Shown here one piece after another: positions 18,261-26,444 of a DNA stretch of 64,000 nt. Numbering within the stretch: position 1 is the first letter of the stretch; every line of letters begins with the position of its first letter. The translations under genes were made by a program, and so were the position numbers. A model generated the notes under the pieces. It did not search any database, was not told the origin of the DNA, and saw only the letters and a program-made list of their open reading frames with translations. The DNA is from Paenibacillus oleatilyticus (GTDB taxonomy: Bacteria > Bacillota > Bacilli > Paenibacillales > NBRC-103111): NCBI RefSeq assembly GCF_018998565.1, contig NZ_JAHNZO010000006.1:124001-188000 (forward strand), read 5' to 3'.

Positions 18261-19525
18261 TTGTAGTGGCCTCCGATTCGTGCTGCTCGATCTCTTGCTT
18301 GACCTGCTTGACTGATTGATGCTGCCCTCACAATAATTGTGTCACCAAATCTTTGTTTTAGGGCATCAGTTGTACGCTCTAATTTTCTTATTCTGTCTCG
18401 ATCATCAAACATAGAAATTTGATACTGGTCTTCATTTGTTAATTGAGATAAACCAACCCCGAGCTGTCTAACAGGAAGTCCATCCCAATGTTGTTTGAAG
18501 AGTTTCACTGCTTCTTCATACACATGTTTTGTGGCATTTGTGGGATCAGCCATTTTCATTTGTCTATGGAAACCTGTAGGGTAATCAAAGTCTGCACCTC
18601 TACAGCCTACAGAAACCACATGGCCCATGAACCCCTTTGATCTACTCCTTTGGCATACTAACTCAGTTAATTCCAGTATGGGTACTAAAATCTCATCTAA
18701 GGTTCTGTAATCTCTAGGCAAAGTCATCATATGCCCAATACTTTTAGGTGGAATCTCGTGAGTGTATGGACTAACTGGAGAATCATCAATGCCGTTAGCT
18801 ATCCTCCAGTACATCTCAGCATCAATATCACATGATTTCTTAAATCTTTTTTTCATCATTTCCTTTAACTTTGGCAAAGGAGTATTGGCTAATTTGCCGA
18901 CTGTTGTAAGCCCCATCGCACTAAAATGTCCTGTCATTCGGGAGCCAACCATAAATGCCTTATCAATTGGTTGTTCCCAAAGAGTAGATGGCAGATCTTC
19001 TTGTTTTAACATAAAGATGCCTGACTGATTCTTTTTGGCCCACAGATCGCAGGCCATTTTTGCAAGCACCTTTGAGGAGGAGAGACCAAATCTTATTCTC
19101 ACTCCCGTAAACATAAGAACTTTTGCCTGAATTGCTTTTGCGACCTCAACAGGATCTCCAAACATCTTCTGACTAAAGGAAAAATCAACGAACTGTTCGT
19201 CGATTGAGTATTGCTCAACAAGATCTGTATATTCCCTATAAATTTGAGTAATTTGCATGGAAACATCAATATAATGCTGCATTCTAGGCTTCATAATAAT
19301 CAATTCGGGACACTTTGATAATGCTTCTCTCAAAGTTTCAGCAGTTGTTACACCATAACTTTTTGCAATCGGACAAGCCGCAAGAATAATACCTGACCTT
19401 CTCTCAGGGTCACCTGCTACTACAAGTGGTTTATCACGATATTCAGGGTGAGAAGCTTTTTCTACGCTTGCATAGAACGATTGACAATCAGCAAGTCCTA
19501 TGATCCTCACTTGTTGTTTACTCAC
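18257..19525 (-). CDS. uvrX: Y-family DNA polymerase UvrX (UV damage repair)
   Basis: Translesion polymerase of 422 residues. LADCQSFYASVEK carries the first catalytic Asp and the steric-gate Tyr; QYSIDEQFVDFS gives the second Asp-Glu pair; RIRFGLSSSKVLAKMA is the polymerase IV fingers signature. GTG start 19525 after GGGGTGATAG. It sits in an SOS-type operon with a LexA-like repressor fragment upstream and yolD downstream. Confidence 0.95.
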   Translation of the reverse strand: MSKQQVRIIGLADCQSFYASVEKASHPEYRDKPLVVAGDPERRSGIILAACPIAKSYGVTTAETLREALSKCPELIIMKPRMQHYIDVSMQITQIYREYTDLVEQYSIDEQFVDFSFSQKMFGDPVEVAKAIQAKVLMFTGVRIRFGLSSSKVLAKMACDLWAKKNQSGIFMLKQEDLPSTLWEQPIDKAFMVGSRMTGHFSAMGLTTVGKLANTPLPKLKEMMKKRFKKSCDIDAEMYWRIANGIDDSPVSPYTHEIPPKSIGHMMTLPRDYRTLDEILVPILELTELVCQRSRSKGFMGHVVSVGCRGADFDYPTGFHRQMKMADPTNATKHVYEEAVKLFKQHWDGLPVRQLGVGLSQLTNEDQYQISMFDDRDRIRKLERTTDALKQRFGDTIIVRAASISQAGQARDRAARIGGHYK

Positions 19526-19528
19526 CTA

Positions 19529-19906
19529 TCACCCCTCCTCAAGCTTATGAATCCCCATGTATTTGCAGAGTCTTAGTTGTGTTTCCGATTTAATTACGCT
19601 GGATAGCATCGAAATTTTATGTTGATATCCTCTGACAAGGTAAGAGGCTTCAACACCCGTTTTTGTACTTTGATGCTCAATAATTTTTATTCCCAGTTCC
19701 CTTGTTCGCTTCTTAGTTGAGTACATGTCACATGTGATCAGATATTGAACTGTTTTCAACATACTTATATAAACCGCTGGCACTTTGAAGCCCGCTGACT
19801 TAATCTTTGTGATATCTAACTCAAGCACACTCATAACAATTGGAAGCATGATCAAGTCTTTTACAAGCGTCAAGTCTTCTTCCGTTTCCAAAAGTGTCTT
19901 GCTCAT
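19529..19906 (-). CDS. Hypothetical protein of the uvrX operon, 125 aa
   Basis: Start at ATG 19906 after GGGAGTGCTTCAC. Helical (LVKDLIMLPIVMSVLELDI), no motif recognised. It lies 3 nt upstream of uvrX and 15 nt after the LexA-like gene, so it should be SOS-regulated with them. Confidence 0.7.
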   Translation of the reverse strand: MSKTLLETEEDLTLVKDLIMLPIVMSVLELDITKIKSAGFKVPAVYISMLKTVQYLITCDMYSTKKRTRELGIKIIEHQSTKTGVEASYLVRGYQHKISMLSSVIKSETQLRLCKYMGIHKLEEG

Positions 19907-19921
19907 GTGAAGCACTCCCAA

Positions 19922-20137
19922 TTAATTATTCTGAGTATCCACCAATCGTAATGTCCGTGGCTTGGATGGTTCCCACATAATTAACCCTTTACCCTTTAAG
20001 ATTTCAAGATGTCTGTGTAAAGCACTTACAGATTTTAATCCAACCATGCTTCCAATTTCTCGAACAGAAGGCGAATAGTTGTATTTTTTCATGTACAAAT
20101 TTATTGCGAACAAGATTTGTTCGTGTCGTGGTTTCAT
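19922..20137 (-). CDS. LexA-type winged-helix DNA-binding protein without protease domain
   Basis: 71 residues from ATG 20137 (GGAGGGGAACAC upstream). KPRHEQILFAINLYMKKY and YSPSVREIGSMVGLKSVS followed by HRHLEILKGKGLI are the LexA N-terminal winged helix. The S24 protease/dimerisation half of LexA is absent and the protein ends normally. Its own promoter carries SOS boxes, so it may compete with or supplement host LexA. Confidence 0.88.
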   Translation of the reverse strand: MKPRHEQILFAINLYMKKYNYSPSVREIGSMVGLKSVSALHRHLEILKGKGLIMWEPSKPRTLRLVDTQNN

Positions 20138-20155
20138 GTGTTCCCCTCCAGTAAT

Positions 20156-20169
20156 CGAACGTATGTTTG
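20156..20169. promoter_or_regulatory. SOS (LexA/DinR) box 1
   Basis: CGAACGTATGTTTG, matching the Bacillus SOS consensus CGAACRNRYGTTYC except the final base. It lies between the -10 element and the LexA-like start. Confidence 0.75.
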
Positions 20170-20183
20170 CTGTAGTGATTCTT

Positions 20184-20213
20184 ATTATAACCAAACACAC
20201 GTTCGATATTCAA
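20184..20213 (-). promoter_or_regulatory. Sigma-A promoter of the SOS operon
   Basis: On the minus strand TTGAAT, an 18-bp spacer, TATAAT. The spacer contains an SOS box, so LexA binding would block RNA polymerase. It drives the LexA-like gene, the 125-residue gene, uvrX and yolD. Confidence 0.85.
20192..20205. promoter_or_regulatory. SOS (LexA/DinR) box 2 inside the promoter
   Basis: CGAACGTGTGTTTG on the minus strand, 36 bp from box 1, lying in the -35/-10 spacer. One mismatch to the Bacillus consensus. Confidence 0.8.
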
Positions 20214-20257
20214 GAGGGGAAATTTTTACCTTAAAATATTGTGATAAAACTCTCGTT

Positions 20258-20491
20258 TTATTGCCTTTGTGATTCAATAAATTTCTTGATTTCACGTAAT
20301 TCTTTCATATTGCGTTTATTTAGCAGCTGGACACACTCATTATGTAGAATATATAACTGCTCCTCAAAATCCTTTCTCAAAGATGAAGGACAATCAAGAG
20401 TATCTGGAACAGCATTATTGTAAGCTTTTTCACTCTCTGGGCAGCAGTGCATTTCATAATTCCAATAACAATATTGATTATTGCATTCCAT
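20258..20491 (-). CDS. Hypothetical Cys-rich protein, 77 aa
   Basis: ATG 20491 after AAAGGAGAAAGATAG. N-terminus MECNNQYCYWNYEMHCC has four cysteines, followed by a helical, polar C-terminus. Similar short Cys-Trp openings occur in other phage mini-proteins. Unknown function. Confidence 0.65.
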   Translation of the reverse strand: MECNNQYCYWNYEMHCCPESEKAYNNAVPDTLDCPSSLRKDFEEQLYILHNECVQLLNKRNMKELREIKKFIESQRQ

Positions 20492-20514
20492 CTATCTTTC
20501 TCCTTTTATATATT

Positions 20515-20832
20515 TTATTTCTTGACTTCCCTTACTGGAAAACCATAATCATGAAGTTGATACCAAATATACATAAACATTCGTCTATAATAATCTCTTG
20601 CGTATCTTCTTGTTCCATCACCATAATCAGAAAATTTTTCAGGGTTACTCATATCCAATGGCTCACCCTCAGACAGTGCAAGTTTAATACAATGTGCGAA
20701 AGTTTTACCGCTACTCCTTCCACCACTCCAACAATAGACTTCATTCGTTAGAAGATACCCTTTTTGATCACCAGTTAATTTAACATTAAGTGCATTTTCT
20801 ATTTGTCCAATCAACAATTCATTGAGTTTCAA
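20515..20832 (-). CDS. Hypothetical protein with P-loop-like motif, 105 aa
   Basis: TTG 20832 after GAGGAGATTTAAATA. CWSGGRSSGKTFAHCI is a convincing Walker A-type loop, yet the protein is too short for a full ATPase and no Walker B is seen. It may be an N-terminal piece of a terminase- or helicase-like protein reused on its own. Unknown function. Confidence 0.65.
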   Translation of the reverse strand: MKLNELLIGQIENALNVKLTGDQKGYLLTNEVYCWSGGRSSGKTFAHCIKLALSEGEPLDMSNPEKFSDYGDGTRRYARDYYRRMFMYIWYQLHDYGFPVREVKK

Positions 20833-20845
20833 TATTTAAATCTCC

Positions 20846-21724
20846 TCATAAAATTCCTAATTCATTGCAAAAATGTTCATATGTCTTTTTGTTAAATTGC
20901 CAGTTTTTATTATTAAGTTTAAATACAAATTCTTTTGGCTCTCCTTTTTTAAACTCTCCTGTATTCCGCTGATATGGAATTACATCAAGTTTAAAATTTT
21001 CTGAGAGATACTCCTGAATAAGATGGACAGCAGTCGCAGTATAGTAAACAGCCACTCCAGAATTTCCATTATGGGTATTTTCCATAATAACATTCACATA
21101 TTCATTTCTATCTCCTAAATTGCCACTATAGATGTTAAGTTTCTTTGCTACAGCATCTACAAAATTAAAATGAGGATTATCATTAGAAGAAAACAACTTT
21201 AATTCTCTGGCGACAATGTATCCTGACTTATCGCCAGTTCTAATTGTGTATTTTTCAAAATTTTCTCTTAGGTTAATGAGACCTTCTGTTAACTTCAAAT
21301 CATTGTGCTTAAGACTATCAATTTCTTTTTCATGATTCTTTAACTCCTTTTCATGGTCAACAAGCTGATTGATAGCTAATTGCATTACTTCAAGTGGAGA
21401 TAATTGGAGCAGTTTTTTCTCCATCTCTTCAAACTTGGTGACGTATGCTGCTGTGAATAGGACTCCCTTTTCACCAGTCATTTTATTCGCAATCATGTCG
21501 CAGCCTTTGCGAGTAACAAAATAACACGGCTGCTCTTTATTTTGGGAATTTATATATTTACTTTGAATAAAAAAATCTCGACTCTGCAATTTTGCAGACT
21601 CCATATATTCAACATATGTTCTAATGCTTCTCATCAATTGGTCGTGCTCTTTTTCTACCATAGCAGCTACGTCTCGACTATCAACGTACAACTTTCCATT
21701 GAAATTTATAACACTAAAATCCAA
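20846..21724 (-). CDS. Rha-family phage regulatory/antirepressor protein
   Basis: 292 residues, TTG 21724. The N-terminus (DSRDVAAMVEKEHDQLMRSI then RDFFIQSKYIN and CYFVTRKGCDMIANKM) is the Rha domain found in phage regulatory proteins. A coiled coil (about residues 105-145) links it to a C-terminal antirepressor-like domain. It probably modulates phage gene expression; target unknown. Confidence 0.85.
   Translation of the reverse strand: MDFSVINFNGKLYVDSRDVAAMVEKEHDQLMRSIRTYVEYMESAKLQSRDFFIQSKYINSQNKEQPCYFVTRKGCDMIANKMTGEKGVLFTAAYVTKFEEMEKKLLQLSPLEVMQLAINQLVDHEKELKNHEKEIDSLKHNDLKLTEGLINLRENFEKYTIRTGDKSGYIVARELKLFSSNDNPHFNFVDAVAKKLNIYSGNLGDRNEYVNVIMENTHNGNSGVAVYYTATAVHLIQEYLSENFKLDVIPYQRNTGEFKKGEPKEFVFKLNNKNWQFNKKTYEHFCNELGIL
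20848..20865. repeat. 18-bp intergenic palindrome copy
   Basis: ATAAAA-TTCCTA-ATTCAT, overlapping the end of the Rha-family gene. Confidence 0.5.
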
Positions 21725-21762
21725 TTCATTATTCTCCTTTTTTTCTTGAAATTACAATTTCA

Positions 21763-22002
21763 TCAATATTTGATTTTATGTGTTGCAAGCAAAACTTCGT
21801 CTTCTTTTGCTTTACGATAGTGTTTTCTTTTTATATCAAAAAATCTACTTCCTCCACCATCAATTCTATACGCCGCATATGTATTTTCATCAAACATTGC
21901 TACAATTTTATAGACCTTTTTCTCATCTTTGACGAAAATATAGTCATCTTTTTTATAAATAGAGCCAACAGGGAACGGTACTGGTCTAGCTGGCAACAAC
22001 AA
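21763..22002 (-). CDS. Hypothetical protein, 79 aa
   Basis: I choose TTG 22002, which follows AGGAGAGCAGATAAA; a frame extending to 22023 has no ribosome site. The product begins in a PARPVPFPVGSIYKKDDY stretch and looks beta-rich, perhaps SH3-like. Unknown. Confidence 0.6.
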   Translation of the reverse strand: MLLPARPVPFPVGSIYKKDDYIFVKDEKKVYKIVAMFDENTYAAYRIDGGGSRFFDIKRKHYRKAKEDEVLLATHKIKY

Positions 22003-22046
22003 ATTTATCTGCTCTCCTATCAATTTTTCTGAATAAATTCACGATT

Positions 22047-22712
22047 TTATAGCAATTCAATCTTAACTTTTCTACCATCTTTTGCTCTTCTCAAAATACC
22101 TCCAACTGCCAACCCATTTACATAGTAATCATCGAAATAACCTTCGTCATATCTAACCTCACATTCGCCTTCTAATTCAGTAATAAAATGTTCTTTGAAC
22201 TCATTTATAAAAACATTAATGTCTTTATGTGACTCATATGTTTTGTATTCAGAATAATCATCATGAGTTTTATAATAGAAATCCAGATAATGCCCATTAC
22301 TATAATCACTGTGATATCTTGAGAATTGAAATTCCTTAAAATTATATTTGCTTTTCACTTCATTCAATATGTATTTTGCATCTCTATAATGATCCCTGAA
22401 CAATTCAATGAAATCTGATATATTTTCATGTGCCGAAGAATAACTTTCTTTGTCGTTTCGATAAAGATACTCATCAAAATTCACATCTCCAAAGTCTAAC
22501 TTAATGTTGTATCTTCCCCATGAATTATTGGTGTAAGTTACTGAAACAATGGCATCTGGAAAGGCATCGGCTAGAGCATTATAGATATCAATTTCTTCGC
22601 TTACTGTTGCATCTTCTTTATGTTCGACAAGATATGTATTTTTAAAATGTTCAAATGCCTCTTGCTCATTTGCGAATACTGCTTTATCTAATTTGCTAAC
22701 AAATTTAGTCAT
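22047..22712 (-). CDS. Hypothetical protein, 221 aa
   Basis: ATG 22712 after GGAGAGATTGA. Rich in Tyr, Asp and Ser, with repeated DYYxxG-type segments near the end. Acidic and probably cytoplasmic. No family recognised. Its promoter should lie in the divergent gap shared with the plus-strand gene at 22805. Confidence 0.7.
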   Translation of the reverse strand: MTKFVSKLDKAVFANEQEAFEHFKNTYLVEHKEDATVSEEIDIYNALADAFPDAIVSVTYTNNSWGRYNIKLDFGDVNFDEYLYRNDKESYSSAHENISDFIELFRDHYRDAKYILNEVKSKYNFKEFQFSRYHSDYSNGHYLDFYYKTHDDYSEYKTYESHKDINVFINEFKEHFITELEGECEVRYDEGYFDDYYVNGLAVGGILRRAKDGRKVKIELL

Positions 22713-22804
22713 TCAATCTCTCCTTATATTATCTTTATTTTATTTACCAAACAATTTCTATTAAATGCTATAATATACCTAACATTAAAAAAGAAGGTGT
22801 TGCT

Positions 22805-23125
22805 GTGAATAGAATAAATCATTTTGCAGTTATAAGGAAAGCATTGCCAGATGAAATACTTAATTGGAATTGGCAAGACATTCCGTTATATCCTTATGAA
22901 AATTTGCCTTCTGTTCCCTGTGTGCTCGTAGTCTATAAAAAAGATTTTGATAACCTTGCTCCATTACAAATTGGCATGACTAGTAACCTAAAAAACTATA
23001 TTAATTCAGACTTAGACGCTCAAGCTCGCAACGGCACGAACATATTTTATGTCATGGAACAAAGCGAGATTGCAAGAAAACTTATGCGTCAACAACTTCG
23101 TTCATTTTTTTATGATGAGAAATAA
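22805..23125 (+). CDS. Plus-strand protein, possibly degenerate GIY-YIG fold, 106 aa
   Basis: GTG 22805 after GAAGGTGTTGCT, followed at once by its own terminator. CVLVVYKKDF followed by LQIGMTSNLKNYI recalls the VY...IGxTxNL beginning of GIY-YIG nucleases, but the catalytic Arg is not visible. It may be an inactive relative or a different fold. Self-contained unit against the prevailing direction. Confidence 0.6.
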   Translation: MNRINHFAVIRKALPDEILNWNWQDIPLYPYENLPSVPCVLVVYKKDFDNLAPLQIGMTSNLKNYINSDLDAQARNGTNIFYVMEQSEIARKLMRQQLRSFFYDEK

Positions 23126-23151
23126 AGTACCTCTAAAAAGGTGCTTTTTTA
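23126..23151 (+). terminator. Rho-independent terminator
   Basis: AGTACC, short loop, GGTGCT then TTTTTT, directly after the 106-residue plus-strand gene. Confidence 0.8.
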
Positions 23152-23172
23152 CTTTTTTTAAATCATGTTACA

Positions 23173-23526
23173 TCAGTATTGTTTAATCAATGATTCAAGA
23201 TCTCTCAACACTTTTTCGGTCTCAGTTATTGTTCCAAGAATAGATCCACCACTTGACTTGATTTCAATTTTAAACAAGTTCCTATCTGTCACAGGCTCAA
23301 CAGGAGAACTATAATAAAATAAAGTTCCTTTAGGAATAGTTTTTTTGTAATAAGAATCTGTATAATCTTCTGTTAAAATCGTAAGTCCCTTGCACCCCTT
23401 TACTCTCTTCTCTGATTTCTTACTATGTATGTGATACCCTAATGTTTTATATTTATGTACCTCGACAAGTAACCCTTCTTGAATACGCCAAATGTCCTTT
23501 ATTTCATGCGACTGAATTTTCTCCAC
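23173..23526 (-). CDS. Hypothetical protein, 117 aa
   Basis: GTG 23526 after GGAGATATGAT. Contains IWRIQEGLLVEVHKYKTLGYH and ends with a helical DLESLIKQY. Predominantly beta strands in the middle. No family recognised. Confidence 0.65.
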   Translation of the reverse strand: MEKIQSHEIKDIWRIQEGLLVEVHKYKTLGYHIHSKKSEKRVKGCKGLTILTEDYTDSYYKKTIPKGTLFYYSSPVEPVTDRNLFKIEIKSSGGSILGTITETEKVLRDLESLIKQY

Positions 23527-23576
23527 ATCATATCTCCTTATTAAATTGCATTTTTCATTTTATTATTCAACTAACT

Positions 23577-23710
23577 GCAATGCTTCCTCGATTGCTGGTT
23601 CCTTTATTTACATCATATACAAAGTTAAATCCACACTTGCAGGTTCGTTTAATAATATTATCATCAACCTCTAATGTGCCTTTACCATTGCCAATAAGTT
23701 CATTTTCACT
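23577..23710 (-). pseudogene. Zinc-finger gene fragment without a start codon
   Basis: The frame reads SENELIGNGKGTLEV...RTCKCGFNFVYDV to a TGA at 23577, with plausible codon use, but a TAG closes it upstream and there is no ATG, GTG or TTG with a ribosome site. Probably the 3' remnant of a small gene. An in-frame ATT start is the alternative. The rest of 23527-23796 shows no gene. Confidence 0.4.
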
Positions 23711-23796
23711 CTACTAAACGAGACCAAATACCCATGTTTATATTTACATGTTATGGTATTGTATACATATATTAACTCAAAGGAGGAATTATATTA

Positions 23797-24102
23797 ATGA
23801 ACATCAAATCTTTAACTATCGGTGCTTTAGTAGGTGTGTCTATGCTATTTGGAAGTGTGAATGTGAGTGCTTCCCCTGTTAATACAGACTCCGTTTCTCC
23901 TTACGCGAATCCAAATGTAATCCTGCGCGTAGGTGAAGTTTACAATTTTCACGGCAATGTCTCCATCCTTTATAATCCACAGCATGCAATCGTTGTTCAA
24001 CATGGTCAGTATGTTATGGGATTATACCCAGGACAAGCTACAGTTCGTGTATATTCTAATGGAAGGTATACGGACTATGACGTTTTCGTAAAAGCTAATT
24101 AA
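23797..24102 (+). CDS. Small secreted protein with signal peptide
   Basis: 101 residues from ATG 23797 after AAAGGAGGAATT. Signal peptide MNIKSLTIGALVGVSMLFG with likely cleavage after VSA near residue 26, leaving a beta-rich domain of about 75 residues ending in NGRYTDYDVFVKAN, reminiscent of bacterial Ig-like folds. Plus-strand and monocistronic, so it probably acts as a lysogenic-conversion gene. Function unknown. Confidence 0.75.
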   Translation: MNIKSLTIGALVGVSMLFGSVNVSASPVNTDSVSPYANPNVILRVGEVYNFHGNVSILYNPQHAIVVQHGQYVMGLYPGQATVRVYSNGRYTDYDVFVKAN

Positions 24103-24117
24103 GACTGATGTTTTTTC

Positions 24118-24164
24118 AATGGACACTACGCAAGCAATCCATTTCCTATGGCGTAGTGTCCATT
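24118..24164. other. 14-bp perfect hairpin after the secreted-protein gene
   Basis: AATGGACACTACGC and GCGTAGTGTCCATT around a 19-nt loop. Only a weak T-rich tail follows on the plus strand, so it is either an atypical terminator or a structural element. Confidence 0.6.
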
Positions 24165-24276
24165 AGTTTGTGTTTGAATATGTACTCATTCACTTTCTGC
24201 GTCAAACATGCTAATTACATCATCCCACCTTGTCAATTATCTACTCCACATGCCCTCAAACAGTTGTGATCCATTC

Positions 24277-24396
24277 TTAATTATCTGGGATGTCAATATA
24301 ATATGCTTTATATGCCTTTCCTTTAACGAAAGCAGTCTTCCCTGTATACTCATCTGCCAATTCCATGATTACATCTTTGATACATTCAACTGGCAT
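24277..24396 (-). CDS. Mini-protein, 39 aa
   Basis: ATG 24396 preceded by GGGAGGAAAAT, with a palindromic repeat (24409) immediately before the ribosome site as for its neighbours. Begins MPVECIKDVIMELADEYTGK. Good context for a real small gene, unknown function. Confidence 0.55.
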   Translation of the reverse strand: MPVECIKDVIMELADEYTGKTAFVKGKAYKAYYIDIPDN

Positions 24397-24422
24397 ATTT
24401 TCCTCCCATTGAAATACAGGTT

Positions 24423-24656
24423 TTATTGGCTTTCAATGCCTGTAAAGTGACTAACTTTATTAAAGCAATCCTCTATTGTTTCGTACCATTTACTTGTTTT
24501 GTTATTGAAATAATCTTGAATTGAATCGTAACCATCATTTAGTTCTCCTCGTTCCCATGTTACATCTTGCTGCCAATCCAATTCAATCACTACAATTCCA
24601 CCATAATCATCCCATGCATAAATATTTGTAATATTTTTGGTCAGTAGTTTCCCCAT
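24423..24656 (-). CDS. Hypothetical acidic protein, 77 aa
   Basis: ATG 24656 after GAGAGGAATTTAT; a frame extending to 24671 overlaps the ribosome site. Begins MGKLLTKNITNIYAWDDYGG, contains WYETIEDCFNKVSHF. Unknown. Confidence 0.6.
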   Translation of the reverse strand: MGKLLTKNITNIYAWDDYGGIVVIELDWQQDVTWERGELNDGYDSIQDYFNNKTSKWYETIEDCFNKVSHFTGIESQ

Positions 24657-24669
24657 ATAAATTCCTCTC

Positions 24670-24687
24670 ATGAAATAAGGTTTTTAT
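24670..24687. repeat. 18-bp intergenic palindrome copy
   Basis: ATGAAA-TAAGGT-TTTTAT, between two co-directional small genes. Another copy (TTGAAA-TACAGG-TTTTAT) is at 24409-24426. Confidence 0.55.
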
Positions 24688-24691
24688 TTTC

Positions 24692-24856
24692 TTATAGGTC
24701 ATACATATTATCGTGGATAATACGACCTATTGCATAATCCACATAAAACTTAAATTCATTTATGATCTTTTTATCAAAGTCACTATTATTAAATTCATCA
24801 AAAATACAATCTTTTGCAAATTCAAGAATTTCAATTTCTTTTTTACTAATGCTCAT
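24692..24856 (-). CDS. Hypothetical helical protein, 54 aa
   Basis: I choose ATG 24856 (MSISKKEIEILEFAKDC) after GGGTGGTG; a longer frame to 24934 would overlap the divergent gene's promoter region. Helical and acidic. Unknown. Confidence 0.55.
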   Translation of the reverse strand: MSISKKEIEILEFAKDCIFDEFNNSDFDKKIINEFKFYVDYAIGRIIHDNMYDL

Positions 24857-24950
24857 TATTTTTTGGCACCACCCATATAGAAGAATTTTATTCCAACAAA
24901 TTACATGTGTTATAATTACAATAAAGTCATTCATTATTGGAGGCTTAACA

Positions 24951-25175
24951 ATGATACTCGCCTTTATAAGCTTGATGGCAATTTTATTGTTTTATGCAAT
25001 TGGAGCAATAGTGATTCTATATATTCTAAAGAAAAAGTTTGGCCTTAAGCCTGTTAAGATCATTGTCTCCTTGATACTCTTTACAATACTTGTTTATTCT
25101 ATTTGGAATCAGAATTGGTTGCTTGCAGCAGCAACTGCTATTTTAGGTTTCAATCTTTACAAAGAATATGTATAA
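24951..25175 (+). CDS. Small membrane protein, 74 aa
   Basis: ATG 24951 after TTGGAGGCTTAACA. Three hydrophobic stretches (about residues 1-24, 35-48, 52-66) with KKKFGLK in the first loop. TATAAT at 24910-24915 is a reasonable -10. Plus-strand, divergent from the 54-residue gene. Possibly a membrane-acting exclusion factor; unproven. Confidence 0.65.
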   Translation: MILAFISLMAILLFYAIGAIVILYILKKKFGLKPVKIIVSLILFTILVYSIWNQNWLLAAATAILGFNLYKEYV

Positions 25176-25183
25176 GAGAAACT

Positions 25184-25720
25184 TTAACGAGGCTTGATTT
25201 TTCCCAACAGATCCAACTCATTCAATATGTATTCTATATGTAGCTTATATGATTTATTATCAAGAGCTAGTCGTCTATTCTGATATGGAAAATCATCAGC
25301 AGGATGTTTGTAATGAAAAGTTTCAGCGAAATATCTGTCTCCATATTTGTCACCCCCCAATGTCCTCACAAGCAATTTCGTATACTTATTGCCATTAGGA
25401 ATCCATGCGTAATGATACCAATGATAACTCATATCCTCATCCATTTTCTTGCGCTTATCGATGAGGTAAAGCACCTCGCCATTTACTTTCAAAGTAAATT
25501 TATTGAAATTTTTCTCTTTCATGCACTGTGGAATTTCATATTTTACGTTGTCAATCAATTTTGTTTCAAACTTACAGTTCAATCGATTTTGTTCATCTTT
25601 GATCTTTCTATTTAACTTATACACTGCATCACTAAGAGCTTGACGACCTGCCAAACTTTTCAACGACTTACTTAGGAGTTTAATTTCATCAACCTCTTTA
25701 GTCCATTCAGCAACACTCAA
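25184..25720 (-). CDS. Hypothetical protein, 178 aa
   Basis: TTG 25720 after AAAGGAGGCGGTAAT fits better than an upstream start at 25753. N-terminal helices (EIKLLSKSLKSLAGRQ), then a mixed domain with SYHWYHYAWIPNGNKY and a helical end. Convergent with the plus-strand membrane gene. No family recognised. Confidence 0.7.
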   Translation of the reverse strand: MSVAEWTKEVDEIKLLSKSLKSLAGRQALSDAVYKLNRKIKDEQNRLNCKFETKLIDNVKYEIPQCMKEKNFNKFTLKVNGEVLYLIDKRKKMDEDMSYHWYHYAWIPNGNKYTKLLVRTLGGDKYGDRYFAETFHYKHPADDFPYQNRRLALDNKSYKLHIEYILNELDLLGKIKPR

Positions 25721-25916
25721 ATTACCGCCTCCTTTTACTGATAAAACTACCATTTCATTATTTCATTCATCTAAATTGTCTTTTCTCTTTAATATACTAT
25801 CGCTTATTTTATTCTATTTTTACATAAATAAGGGTATTTTTCATTGATATTACAGGAATTTAATGTTAATATTTACTTGTCGGCTAAACTAATTGGTAGT
25901 TGAAAGGAAGATTCAA

Positions 25917-26318
25917 TTGAAAAAAATTCGTAATACTGTAAGCATTTCTTTAGCGTTAACATTGCTTCTAATTTTTGCATCCGTCGCCGCAGCAGCATCA
26001 AGTTATAGTCTTAGTAGTACAACATTCTCTAATTATGTTTATGTTAATGGTGGAAATAGTTTCAAGAATCTTCATAGTATAGAATTTGAATTGGACTCCG
26101 ACAGCACTATTAGAGTAGATGTTATAAACGCATCTACTAACGAAGTAGTCGTGTCTACGACTCATGATCGATTAAAAAATACTTCTGGAGGCTGGTTTGT
26201 TGTAGATTATGAAAGTTGGCCCTACTACTTGCCAGATGGCGACTACAAAATTAAATTTGTTAACCTGACTAAAGGTTCAGCTTATATTAAAGGTACGGGC
26301 ACTGTATATTACAATTAA
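25917..26318 (+). CDS. Secreted protein with signal peptide, 133 aa
   Basis: TTG 25917 six bases after AAAGGAAG gives MKKIRNTVSISLALTLLLIF with a cleavage site near AAA-ASS. The mature part is beta-rich, with GDYKIKFVNLTKGSAYIKG at the end. Own terminator follows. Another plus-strand exported protein in an otherwise minus-strand region, likely expressed from the prophage. Confidence 0.75.
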   Translation: MKKIRNTVSISLALTLLLIFASVAAAASSYSLSSTTFSNYVYVNGGNSFKNLHSIEFELDSDSTIRVDVINASTNEVVVSTTHDRLKNTSGGWFVVDYESWPYYLPDGDYKIKFVNLTKGSAYIKGTGTVYYN

Positions 26319-26421
26319 TAAATAATATATCCATTGTTTAGCCGACACCCCACAAAAGTTCTCAAAGATCTTCCATTCATCTAGACGTACCATCCATATT
26401 TCTTGATGAAAACACTATTTT

Positions 26422-26444
26422 AAGGGGATTTAAATCCCTTTTTT
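26422..26444 (+). terminator. Rho-independent terminator
   Basis: GGGATTTAAATCCC followed by TTTTTT on the plus strand, ending the secreted-protein gene. It overlaps the stop codon of the convergent transporter gene. Confidence 0.75.
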
